In this document: positions 1 to 6,491 of the stretch, in pieces
Layout of the letters: each line of letters opens with the position of its first letter
Position numbering within the stretch: position 1 is the stretch's first letter
Assembly: GCA_021781855.1 (NCBI GenBank)
Contig: JAJXWC010000032.1
Span: forward strand, 1 to 16,465
DNA: 16,465 nt
Reading direction: 5' to 3'
Origin: Bacillota bacterium
GTDB taxonomy: Bacteria; Bacillota; Bacilli; Lactobacillales; Streptococcaceae
The notes under the pieces: generated by a model
Databases searched by the model: none
The model's input: only the letters and a program-made list of their open reading frames with translations
What the model was told of the DNA's origin: nothing
Position numbers and translations under genes: made by a program

Positions 1-1
1 A

Positions 2-553
2 GTTGCGACTGTTGCAGGAGGTGTCGCACTAGGGATAGACACAGCTTTTACAGCGATGAATGCATCAAATGCGATTACAGGTCATGATTTGCTCACAGGC
101 GCTCCACTTTCTAACGGCAGCCGAGTACTAAATGGTGTTCTTGCGGTTGCGGGTGTCGCTGCGCCGTTTGCGGCTCCTCTGGTGTCAAAGGGAGTAAGAA
201 AGATTTTTGGAAAAAGTGGAGTCGTTGAAGTTAATATTCCAAAGAATATTTATCCAGAAACAGCTCAGCATATTGACGATGCTATAAAAGCAGGTCAGCC
301 TAGCAAACTGACTATTGCTAGGGAAGGAGCAAAGGCAAATCGTAGAGCTTCACTAAAAGGTATAAAAACTATTCCTGGAAAAGATAGAGATGAATTTCCA
401 CCAGCTATGTTTAAGGAGGGAGGGAAAGGAGCCGATGTTCGGCATATAAGTCCTTCTGACAACAGGGGAGCTGGAGCTAGTATGAGTCATCAGTTGAAAG
501 GTTATCCAGATGGGACAAAAGTTAAGTTTAACACACAGGTAAGGAAGAAATAA
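2..553 (+). CDS. Polymorphic toxin C-terminus, NucA/NucB-type nuclease tip (5' partial)
   Basis: The reading frame is open to the window edge, so this is the 3' end of a larger gene and the internal ATG at 56 is not its start. The first ~64 visible residues form a hydrophobic, Gly/Ala-rich pre-toxin segment with a GHDLLTGAPLSNGSR motif typical of the PT-TG region of secreted polymorphic toxins. After the junction at about nt 195 comes a variable tip with DRDEFP, then EGGKGADVRH, then SDNRGAGASMSHQL and YPDGTKVKF. These match the conserved blocks of NucA/NucB-family secreted DNases, so the expected activity is DNA cleavage in a rival cell. The export route (LXG/type VII or Rhs/WapA type) cannot be read because the N-terminus is outside the window. 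The stop codon directly abuts the next start, suggesting translational coupling to the immunity gene. Confidence 0.85.
   Translation, partial: VATVAGGVALGIDTAFTAMNASNAITGHDLLTGAPLSNGSRVLNGVLAVAGVAAPFAAPLVSKGVRKIFGKSGVVEVNIPKNIYPETAQHIDDAIKAGQPSKLTIAREGAKANRRASLKGIKTIPGKDRDEFPPAMFKEGGKGADVRHISPSDNRGAGASMSHQLKGYPDGTKVKFNTQVRKK
5..195 (+). repeat. Pre-toxin segment, copy 1 of direct repeat
   Basis: This stretch is repeated at 1441-1631 (constant offset 1436) with about seven mismatches, so roughly 96% identity. It encodes the PT-TG pre-toxin segment in both places. Similarity stops abruptly after TCAAAGGGAGT, exactly where the toxin tips diverge. The 5' limit of the repeat lies outside the window because copy 2 continues further upstream. 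Confidence 0.93.
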
Positions 554-1177
554 ATGAAAGCAAATTGGATTGACATCAAAAAATTGATTAAAAATAGCTC
601 AAATGATGTAAAAGTTGAGCTGTTGTCTGAGCAGAATACGGATTTAATAGAATCAATTAATGTGAGCGAAGACTCTGTACTGGGACAAGTGCTGTCTCAT
701 ATTTCAGGTGTTATTATCAATGGGTATCTGCGAATTTACGGATTTACAGGCTCACTTGATATTAACAAATGGAATGATAAAATCAAGGCATATTATCCGG
801 GGAACAAGTTAATAATTGCTCATGATGTTTTTGGGGGAGTTTTTGCAATTAATAATGGGGACTTTGACGATAACATTAGAAATATTTGGTATTTTGCGCC
901 TGATACACTTCAATGGGAAAATTTAGAAATAAATTATGCAGATTTTATTTCATGGGTGCTGAGCGATAAGGTTTTAGATTTTTATGAAAGTTTTCTATGG
1001 AGCGATGCAGCTTTACTGTTGAAAAATATCGGGATAGATGAGGGAATATCAGTATATCCATGTCTATGGTCACAAGAATTAAATATAGAGTCTGCGAGTA
1101 AAAAAAGAGTTTCATTTGATGAAATACTTGGTATGAATAAGGAGTATCAGAAGAAATTTAAATTGGCTCAAAATTAA
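554..1177 (+). CDS. DUF2625-like protein, probable immunity protein
   Basis: The 207-residue cytosolic protein has no signal peptide or membrane segment. Its central pattern resembles the DUF2625 family: SVLGQVLSHISGVIINGYLRIYG, then a Trp-Asn, then a block on holding a reserve (LIIAHDVFGGVFAINNG), then WYFAPDTLQWENLEINYADFISWVLS. Its ATG follows the TAA of the nuclease-toxin gene with no gap, and AAGGAAG just upstream can serve as ribosome site. Position immediately after a toxin tip is the classical place of a cognate immunity gene, so I infer that it neutralises the NucA/NucB-like nuclease. The family resemblance is seen in sequence; the immunity role is inferred from position only. Confidence 0.7.
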   Translation: MKANWIDIKKLIKNSSNDVKVELLSEQNTDLIESINVSEDSVLGQVLSHISGVIINGYLRIYGFTGSLDINKWNDKIKAYYPGNKLIIAHDVFGGVFAINNGDFDDNIRNIWYFAPDTLQWENLEINYADFISWVLSDKVLDFYESFLWSDAALLLKNIGIDEGISVYPCLWSQELNIESASKKRVSFDEILGMNKEYQKKFKLAQN

Positions 1178-1326
1178 TCAACGAACACTGCTTCTTTATA
1201 AAGATAGTACGTAGCGCCGTATATCCCTTAGCTCACCCGATTAAGACTGTCCAGAAAGTCGCAAAGGCAGCCGGCAAAGTTGTCCATAATGTTGCGAAAG
1301 CGGCGGTCAAGGTAGGCAAAGCGGCT

Positions 1327-2070
1327 GTGAAAGCAGTCAAAACCTTTGTCAAGAAGAATGCAAATACAATTACGACTGTCTTGACTGTCGTCTCAATCGC
1401 CGCAACGGTTGTCGCATTCTCAACAGGGATTGGGGAAGCTGCGACTGTTGCAGGAGGTGTCGCACTAGGGATAGACACAGCTTTTACAGCGATGAATGCA
1501 TCAAATGCGATTACAGGTCATGACTTGCTCACAGGTGCTCCACTTTCTAACGGCAGCCGAGTACTAAATGGTGTTCTTGCGGTTGCGGGTGTCGCTGCAC
1601 CGTTTGCGGCTCCCTTGATATCAAAGGGAGTGGGAAAAGTCGTTCAAAAGGTTTCGGATTCTAAAGTTGGAGCTGTGGCTACAAATATATTTTCTAAGTC
1701 GAAATATATTAATCCTAATTCTATTCGTTATAGTCAAAAATCAGTTAACGGCTCTCAAGATATTGTTGACAGTATGAAAACGAATGGTTGGAAAGGCGAT
1801 CCTATTGATGTTGTGAGAATGAAGGATTCTAAGTTAACAACATTGGATAATACAAGGGGTGTTGCTGCTAGAAAAGCAGATATTAATGTAAAAGCTAATG
1901 TACATGGGTACAATGGAAAATTAAGTTCAGAAATGGTGGAAAGATTTACCACCAAACAAGGTGTTCCTAAGACGTGGGGGGATGCAGCAGATTTGAGAAT
2001 TGCAAAACAAGGTAAAACATTTAAAACCAATTATCCACAAGGTTCATGGAAGATGAATAAAATTAAATAA
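1327..2070 (+). CDS. Orphan toxin-tip cassette: pre-toxin segment plus ParB-like toxin domain (start-less)
   Basis: The frame is open from 1162, but it has no ATG, GTG or TTG before the GTG at 1327, and that GTG lacks a convincing ribosome site. Toxin-like coding (a Lys/Ala/Val-rich stretch, AHPIKTVQKVAKAAGK) already begins near 1205. This is therefore a 5'-truncated cassette rather than a complete gene. From 1327, residues 14-100 are the hydrophobic pre-toxin segment shared with the upstream toxin. Residues 128-247 are a different tip with INPNSIRYSQKS, DSMKTNGWKGDPIDVVR, LTTLDNTRGVAARKA and TWGDAADLRI. The LDNTR...AARKA part recalls the ParB/sulfiredoxin-like fold used as a toxin tip in polymorphic toxins. 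It is probably silent until recombined onto the full-length gene; low-level expression from 1327 or from the ATG at 1492 is possible. Confidence 0.75.
   Translation: MKAVKTFVKKNANTITTVLTVVSIAATVVAFSTGIGEAATVAGGVALGIDTAFTAMNASNAITGHDLLTGAPLSNGSRVLNGVLAVAGVAAPFAAPLISKGVGKVVQKVSDSKVGAVATNIFSKSKYINPNSIRYSQKSVNGSQDIVDSMKTNGWKGDPIDVVRMKDSKLTTLDNTRGVAARKADINVKANVHGYNGKLSSEMVERFTTKQGVPKTWGDAADLRIAKQGKTFKTNYPQGSWKMNKIK
1441..1631 (+). repeat. Pre-toxin segment, copy 2 of direct repeat
   Basis: This is the partner of 5-195. In this copy toxin-type coding sequence continues upstream to about 1205 in the same frame, so the duplicated region is probably at least 430 bp long. Most differences are synonymous or conservative, as expected for a recombination substrate kept similar by gene conversion or recent duplication. 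Confidence 0.93.
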
Positions 2071-2085
2071 AGAAGGTAAAAAGCA

Positions 2086-2484
2086 ATGTTTGGAAAGAAA
2101 AAGATGGAACAGGATTTTCAAAAGCAACCGGCTAAACAAGATTACTTTTTGGAAGTGGCGGGTTTTGATTATCCAGAGGGATTTGAGAAACTTATTGACT
2201 TGGGATTAGTAGATTTTGATTCGTGGTATTTGTTTCACTCCTCTTTTTTGGAGGAGCGTTATAAAGGGTTGAAAAAGCGTTATCCAGAACGTAAACTTAT
2301 TCCTTTTGCTCGCCTTGATGGAACAGACGATATTGCTTGTTTTGAAATTGGGCGCGGGGGAAAAGTAGAAATTATTCATGATTTCGCTGATTCGGGTTGG
2401 GAGCAAAGAGGAGAGTTTCAAACTATCTGGGAGTGGTTAGGATTTGTTGTCAATATTCTTATAAAGGAAAATGAAGAGGAGTAG
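2086..2484 (+). CDS. SUKH/SMI1-like immunity protein candidate
   Basis: This 132-residue, acidic, soluble protein follows the orphan toxin tip by 15 nt, with AGAAGG as ribosome site. Its pattern (DYPEGFEKLIDLGLVDFDSWYLF, LIPFARLDGTDDIACFEIGRGG, VEIIHDFADSGWEQRGEFQTIWEWL) is that of SMI1/KNR4-like (SUKH superfamily) immunity proteins, which commonly accompany nuclease-type polymorphic toxins. I infer that it protects against the ParB-like tip. As the orphan toxin is probably silent, this gene could act as a resistance gene against kin or rivals carrying that tip. Family assignment rests on the FEIG...HDFA..GW block and is moderately sure; the toxin pairing is positional. Confidence 0.68.
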   Translation: MFGKKKMEQDFQKQPAKQDYFLEVAGFDYPEGFEKLIDLGLVDFDSWYLFHSSFLEERYKGLKKRYPERKLIPFARLDGTDDIACFEIGRGGKVEIIHDFADSGWEQRGEFQTIWEWLGFVVNILIKENEEE

Positions 2485-2488
2485 TATT

Positions 2489-2869
2489 ATGCAAACAATA
2501 ACAAACTTTTGGGCGAAAATGTTCAACTATAAAAACAAAACAAACCGTAAAGACTTTTGGGCTGAAAGTCTTGCTTGGGGAGCGATTACGTTCGTTGTAT
2601 ATTATGCACTCTCATTTCTCCTTGGCGTTGCGAGTGGAGTTGCTGGCGCTGATGAAGCCCCATTTATCGGGATTTCGGTATTTTTGCTGATTATCTTTGG
2701 CTTGATTTACGGACTCGCTTTGCTAAGTGCAAGCGTGCGCCGATTGCGAGACGGTGGGTTCAGCCCGTGGCTGGTTATTCTTGGGTTTGTGCCAGTTGGA
2801 AATATTGCTTTATTTGTTTTGTTACTATTGCCACCGAAATCAAAAGCAGGTGTAAATCAAGAAGTATGA
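2489..2869 (+). CDS. DUF805 family membrane protein
   Basis: The protein has about 126 residues with the DUF805 layout. A short amphipathic N-terminus with NRKDFW is followed by a hydrophobic hairpin, a third segment, the characteristic SVRRLRDGGFSPW motif and a last hydrophobic segment ending in PPK. The ATG at 2489 is preferred over the one at 2471 because AAGAGGAG lies 7 nt upstream and because 2471 would add a charged tail (MKRSSI) and overlap the preceding gene. It starts 4 nt after the SUKH-like gene and is probably co-transcribed with it. The function of the family is unknown. Whether it belongs to the toxin block, for example as a membrane-level protection factor, or is just a passenger cannot be told here. 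Confidence 0.85.
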   Translation: MQTITNFWAKMFNYKNKTNRKDFWAESLAWGAITFVVYYALSFLLGVASGVAGADEAPFIGISVFLLIIFGLIYGLALLSASVRRLRDGGFSPWLVILGFVPVGNIALFVLLLLPPKSKAGVNQEV

Positions 2870-2916
2870 ATAGAGATGAAATGGACGAGGATTTACCCAT
2901 CCTATTTCTGTTTTAT

Positions 2917-2957
2917 AAAAAACTTTCGGACATCTCAATCCGAAAGTTTTATCTTTT
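2917..2957. terminator. Bidirectional intrinsic terminator
   Basis: A 12-bp stem AAAACTTTCGGA (2919-2930) pairs with TCCGAAAGTTTT (2939-2950) around an 8-nt loop. It is followed by ATCTTTTT on the plus strand and by a T run on the minus strand. It separates the convergent DUF805 and oxidoreductase genes. Confidence 0.9.
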
Positions 2958-3874
2958 TAAAAACTTATGACTACTTTTCCATGAGCATGGCGACTTCTCT
3001 GAAAATCAATCGCTTTTTGATAATCTGAAAGTGGGTAAGAAGCTGCGATAGGTAGGGTCAACTTTCCATCAACGAGTGCAGCTAAAATCTTTGCCATATC
3101 TTCGTCGGTGCCTTCGCCGCCCGTCGCGCGTGCAATATGAGCAGGGGGTTCTGGGAACATGATGATTGTGGACATTTTACGGGGAGATACTCCAAGTGCA
3201 AGCCCTACTTCTAAAGTTTCGTGGCTGAAAAGGTCAATCACAGCCGTGATGTTTTTATCACGCACACGCTCTATCAGCCCCTCGCCATAAGCAACCTGTT
3301 CTGCACCAAGTGACCGTAGAAAATCTGCTGTACGATTAGAAGCCGTACCAATGACCTTTGCTCCTGCTAATTGTGCAAGCTGCACTGCAAGTACCCCCAC
3401 ACCACCTGCTGCACCGGCAATCAAAAGTTTATCGCCAGCGGTTACATTTGCCTTGCGCAAGGCGACAGCCGCTGTCCATCCAGCCACGCCTAGTCCAGCT
3501 GCTGTTTCGTCAGAAATTTGTTCTGGTGTGTGGACAATTCTATTTCTTTCACCTAAATCCGTACTGATTAGAATATACTCAGCGGCTGCACCGTTATAAG
3601 TCGTGCCGAATACGCGTTCACCTATTTTATAATCCGTCACCTCTGCACCGACTTCGTCAATCACACCCGCAAAATCATAAGCAAAAATCTGCGGTAATTT
3701 TACACCAAAACTCTGTGCGATTTGCTCATTGCTCATGATAAGCCAATCCATCGGATTTAATCCAACGGCAGTCACGCGGATACGCACTTCGCGAGCGCGA
3801 GTATGCGGTTCAGGGACTTCATTGAGGGCGAGCACTTCTAGCCCACCGAATTGCTTGTATTGTAATGCTTTCAT
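2957..3874 (-). CDS. NADP-dependent quinone-oxidoreductase-type alcohol dehydrogenase (zinc-independent MDR)
   Basis: This is a 305-residue medium-chain dehydrogenase/reductase. The N-terminal GroES-like domain begins MKALQYKQFGG and contains AVGLNPMDW and YDFAGVIDEVGAEV. The Rossmann domain carries the AGAAGGVG nucleotide-binding loop near residues 153-160, after WTAAVALRKANVTAGD. No zinc-ligand cysteines are present, so it belongs to the quinone oxidoreductase branch and probably reduces quinones or enones with NADPH. The start at 3874 is chosen because the family begins here. The frame runs upstream to 3973, but those residues translate a hairpin-rich leader and resemble nothing. No clear AGGAG precedes 3874. 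The gene shares orientation with the NmrA-like gene upstream, but an 185-nt leader separates them. The substrate is unknown. Confidence 0.85.
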   Translation of the reverse strand: MKALQYKQFGGLEVLALNEVPEPHTRAREVRIRVTAVGLNPMDWLIMSNEQIAQSFGVKLPQIFAYDFAGVIDEVGAEVTDYKIGERVFGTTYNGAAAEYILISTDLGERNRIVHTPEQISDETAAGLGVAGWTAAVALRKANVTAGDKLLIAGAAGGVGVLAVQLAQLAGAKVIGTASNRTADFLRSLGAEQVAYGEGLIERVRDKNITAVIDLFSHETLEVGLALGVSPRKMSTIIMFPEPPAHIARATGGEGTDEDMAKILAALVDGKLTLPIAASYPLSDYQKAIDFQRSRHAHGKVVISF

Positions 3875-4059
3875 TATCAAGATGTGAGTCCGACTGCTTA
3901 GAAACGTAGAAAATTGCTGCTCGACTTGTGGCTTCAGCCACTTAGCGAGAATGGACAGTGGAGTGCAAAGCACGTAGCTATCTATTTTCCTGCCCTAGCT
4001 TCTAGGAGGGGGAACTCAATTCCTTTCCTTTTTTTGTGTATATTGTATCGGATTTAAAC
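3875..4059 (-). other. Hairpin-rich untranslated leader of the oxidoreductase gene
   Basis: Three small perfect hairpins lie in this spacer: GTGGC-TTCA-GCCAC (3928-3941), GTGC-AAA-GCAC (3963-3973) and CCTAG-CTT-CTAGG (about 3993-4005). A TACAAT hexamer near 4042-4047 on the minus strand could be a -10, but no good -35 was found. The stretch has no coding potential that I trust. Its style resembles the hairpin-rich spacer at 12850-13180. Confidence 0.5.
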
Positions 4060-4944
4060 TTATTCTTGGCCCTTTAATACTGCTGCAAAGACTTTTGCGA
4101 AATCCGTTCCTTTTATTTTGCCTAAATGATAATCGCTTGCTTTTATTTCGTCGTAAAGCGCATCGGGAGTCAGTTGTTTAAGCGTCATCTGCGTATAGAG
4201 CTCAGCCTGACGGTCGCTCATGCCGAAAGACCTGTAATTTTCTCGAACCTGTTCAGGCGTGATGAGTTGAAGTGTTGCAGAAATGCCGTTTTTTGAAAGA
4301 TTTTCCAGCCACTCTGCTGTCGTGAACCAGTCGGAAACGACATATTGCATGGTATGTCCAGTAGGCATCGCTGTGATTTTCTCAAAAATAACATCAGCAA
4401 TGTCACTCGGCGCAACAAATGCTCGTAGAATATCTGCTGGTAAGGCAGAATAAATCGTCTGCTGTGTTTTTAAGGTTGGCAAATCCGCAAAAAGATTGGT
4501 GTAAAAACCGACAGGGCGAATCAATGCTACATTGACTTCTAGCAGACTGTTTAGCGCATCCTCAATGAAATGATAAGCGTAAAGCGCACCAGCATCAACA
4601 GTTTGAGCACCAATCGAACTGAGATTGACGACATTTTTTACACCAGATTTTATGAGAGCGGTCTTAAAAACAGCAGCTTGTTGCTCTGCCATCGTGTAGA
4701 TATCGGTCGCTTGAGCAGGATTTCCTGAAATCATCAGATAGACAAGGTCGCTACCGGTGAAAGTTTGAGTGAGAAAGTCAACATCACGCATAGAGCCAAC
4801 AGCAGCTTTACAGCCTAGTTTTTCAATATCAGGTACACGTTTTTCCGAGCTCGTAATGACGGTCAAGTCGTGCCCGGCAGCAACTAATCGAGGAATATAC
4901 TCACGGTTGATATTGCCCAGTGAGCCTAAGAGTGTAATTTTCAT
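4060..4944 (-). CDS. NmrA-like / NAD(P)-binding Rossmann protein
   Basis: This 294-residue protein belongs to the atypical short-chain dehydrogenase group (NmrA/YtfG-like). It has an N-terminal beta-alpha-beta with LLGSLGNINREYIPRLVAAGHDLTVITSS, then VGSMRDVDFLTQTFTGSDLVYLM, a central VVNLSSIGAQ, and LIRPVGFYTNLF in place of a full catalytic YxxxK. The dinucleotide loop is GSLGNIN rather than the usual GATGxxG, so cofactor binding may be altered. Such proteins are either NAD(P)H-dependent quinone or aldehyde reductases or redox sensors without catalysis. It is transcribed from a strong promoter flanked by two palindromes, divergently from the hydrolase-TetR pair, which suggests control by that TetR protein. 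The ribosome site AAGGAG lies about 9 nt before the ATG. Confidence 0.8.
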   Translation of the reverse strand: MKITLLGSLGNINREYIPRLVAAGHDLTVITSSEKRVPDIEKLGCKAAVGSMRDVDFLTQTFTGSDLVYLMISGNPAQATDIYTMAEQQAAVFKTALIKSGVKNVVNLSSIGAQTVDAGALYAYHFIEDALNSLLEVNVALIRPVGFYTNLFADLPTLKTQQTIYSALPADILRAFVAPSDIADVIFEKITAMPTGHTMQYVVSDWFTTAEWLENLSKNGISATLQLITPEQVRENYRSFGMSDRQAELYTQMTLKQLTPDALYDEIKASDYHLGKIKGTDFAKVFAAVLKGQE

Positions 4945-4973
4945 TGTATTTCAGCTCCTTTTCTGCTAAAATA

Positions 4974-4990
4974 ATGTCATATACTGACAT
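4974..4990. promoter_or_regulatory. Putative TetR-family operator 1
   Basis: The sequence ATGTCATATACTGACAT is a 6-5-6 palindrome. It lies just downstream of the predicted minus-strand start site, where a bound repressor would block transcription. The same half-sites recur at 5033-5049. The TetR-type regulator encoded 0.8 kb away is the obvious candidate ligand; that link is inferred. Confidence 0.75.
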
Positions 4991-4998
4991 CTGAGCTA

Positions 4999-5027
4999 AG
5001 TATAAAACTTTTAAAGCCGCTTGTCAA
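4999..5027 (-). promoter_or_regulatory. Promoter of the NmrA-like gene
   Basis: On the minus strand TTGACA (5027-5022), a 17-nt spacer and TATACT (5004-4999) form a near-consensus vegetative promoter. Transcription should start near 4992, about 48 nt before the ATG at 4944. The element sits exactly between the two operator-like palindromes. Confidence 0.85.
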
Positions 5028-5032
5028 GAAAA

Positions 5033-5049
5033 ATGTCATAAACTGACAT
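5033..5049. promoter_or_regulatory. Putative TetR-family operator 2
   Basis: The sequence ATGTCATAAACTGACAT has the same ATGTCA-N5-TGACAT half-sites as operator 1, with centres 59 bp apart. It lies just upstream of the minus-strand -35 and ends one base before the ribosome site of the plus-strand hydrolase gene, so binding here could affect both directions. Confidence 0.75.
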
Positions 5050-5061
5050 GAAGGAAACGAA

Positions 5062-5808
5062 ATGATAGACGAGAATGAAAATTTAAAATTGAACGTGGAA
5101 GTGATTGGCAAAGGAAAGCCAGTTTTGATTTTACATGGTTTAGCAGGGCATTTGAATACAATGAAAGTCGTGTTTGAGCCAATTTTTGCAAGAACAAATG
5201 ATTATCAGAGGATTTACGTTGATTTGCCGGGCATGGGAGATTCGAATGCACCGATAGCATTTGCTTCGTCGGATAAGATTTTGGAAGCTTTGCTGCATTT
5301 CATAAAAGAGAAAATCGGACGGCCACTTTTACTTATCGGCTATTCGTATGGCGGATATCTGGCACGTGCAATTACTGTGAAAATGCCAGAGCTGGTTGAT
5401 GGTCTTATGCTACTTGCTCCAATGGTCATTCCGACACATGAAGAACGCATGCTTCCAAGCAATGACTGGTTCAAAAAGAGTGAAAAAATTTCAACAAAAA
5501 AATATTTGAAAGCAGGTTGGAAGGAGGCTGACCCAACATTTTTGGCGGCTTTAGATGAACAGTATGCAGTCAGCTTTGAGATTGATGAACAGGCGCGCAA
5601 GGCGCAGTTTGACAAAGTTGTGCTCGTTGTACTGGGGCATCAAGATACGGTTGTCGGCTATTCTGACCAGCTCAGGTTGTTGACGGATTATCCGCGTGCA
5701 ACTTTTTCAGTATTGGATTTGGCTGGACATAATTTGCAAATGGAACAGGTTGAACTACTTGCGGCTTTGGTGGAAAATTGGTTGAAGCGGAGCAAAAATG
5801 AAATCTAA
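5062..5808 (+). CDS. Alpha/beta hydrolase
   Basis: This 248-residue single-domain alpha/beta hydrolase has no signal peptide. The oxyanion motif LHGLAGH is at residues 24-30, DLPGMGDS follows near 54-61, and the nucleophile elbow GYSYGG gives Ser95. Asp195 (GHQDTVVGY) and His223 (AGHNLQ) complete the triad. The protein is of the small carboxylesterase/lactonase class; its substrate cannot be deduced. AAGGAA lies 5 nt before the ATG. Its last 11 nt overlap the TetR gene, so the two are translated from one message. Encoded next to its likely regulator and divergent from a reductase, it may take part in detoxifying or consuming the compound sensed by that regulator. Confidence 0.87.
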   Translation: MIDENENLKLNVEVIGKGKPVLILHGLAGHLNTMKVVFEPIFARTNDYQRIYVDLPGMGDSNAPIAFASSDKILEALLHFIKEKIGRPLLLIGYSYGGYLARAITVKMPELVDGLMLLAPMVIPTHEERMLPSNDWFKKSEKISTKKYLKAGWKEADPTFLAALDEQYAVSFEIDEQARKAQFDKVVLVVLGHQDTVVGYSDQLRLLTDYPRATFSVLDLAGHNLQMEQVELLAALVENWLKRSKNEI

Positions 5809-6355
5809 ACAAAAATTACAAGCTGCCGCACGTCAGTTATTTATGGAAAAAGGCTATGAAAATACCACAGTCCAGGAAATTGCAAATCTTGCGGGTTTGA
5901 CAGAACGGACATTTTTTAGACAGTTCAAGGACAAGTCAGATGTGCTTTTTGACAGCGAAAATCATCTGGGAAAGCAAGTTGCAGCCTACATCAAAGCGAA
6001 TGATGAATCTGAAAAAAATCCACTGAAACTTGCCGTTGATGCTTTTGCAGCTCTTGATGTGTTTAATGATAACCGTGAGCAGGCAGTCATGCGAAGTCAG
6101 ATTATTGCTTCAAACCCTGATTTGCGAGAGCGTGAATTGTTGAAAGCAGAGACTTTGAAGGCCTCTATTCTTGCTGCTTTTATGGAAGATGAAATGGAGA
6201 ACGATTCGGATAAAGCGCTGTATGAATTAGTTGCGTCAGTTTCCGTTGTCCTTTTTCATTTGGCTTTTCAAAGATTTATTGCGGACGAGACGCAGACTTT
6301 TTCTGAGCAAATGCTAGAGGTTTATGCTGTTTATCAACGATTAAAAAAATATTAG
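5798..6355 (+). CDS. TetR/AcrR family transcriptional regulator
   Basis: The 185-residue protein has a TetR-type DNA-binding domain at the N-terminus: AAARQLFMEKGYENTTVQEIANLAGLTERTFFRQFKDKSDVLF (residues 9-51), with the helix-turn-helix at about 25-44. The remainder is an alpha-helical ligand/dimerisation domain without recognisable ligand signature. It starts inside the 3' end of the hydrolase gene (11-nt overlap), so expression is coupled. It probably controls the divergent promoter region 4974-5049, where two identical-arm palindromes are found. The ligand is unknown. Confidence 0.9.
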   Translation: MKSKQKLQAAARQLFMEKGYENTTVQEIANLAGLTERTFFRQFKDKSDVLFDSENHLGKQVAAYIKANDESEKNPLKLAVDAFAALDVFNDNREQAVMRSQIIASNPDLRERELLKAETLKASILAAFMEDEMENDSDKALYELVASVSVVLFHLAFQRFIADETQTFSEQMLEVYAVYQRLKKY

Positions 6356-6412
6356 AAGTATGAATTGATTGTTCATTGAACGAATTGTTTCATCTCGAGA
6401 GATAAAAAGGAT

Positions 6413-6441
6413 TTGACAGGTCTATCAAATTTTGCTATACT
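6413..6441 (+). promoter_or_regulatory. rpsU promoter
   Basis: TTGACA (6413-6418), a 17-nt spacer and TATACT (6436-6441) form a near-perfect vegetative promoter. The short transcribed leader begins with a possible GTGC-T6-GCAC mini hairpin (about 6449-6462). Confidence 0.9.
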
Positions 6442-6491
6442 ATAAAAAGTGCTTTTTTGCACAATCAGAAACGGAAATGGGGTGAAATTAG

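Noticed and set aside
56..58. ATG at 56 as start of the nuclease-toxin gene
   Set aside because: The frame is open to the window edge and the same pre-toxin coding continues upstream in the second copy, so this is an internal methionine.
1233..1478. Minus-strand 81-residue Ala/Thr/Val-rich ORF
   Set aside because: It is antisense to the Ala/Lys-rich pre-toxin coding region, whose codon pattern explains its composition.
1..2957. Insertion sequence or prophage carrying the toxin block
   Set aside because: No transposase, integrase, terminal inverted repeats or target duplications are visible.
3875..3973. 33-residue N-terminal extension of the oxidoreductase
   Set aside because: It translates a hairpin-rich leader, matches no family N-terminus, and the canonical MKALQ start lies at 3874.
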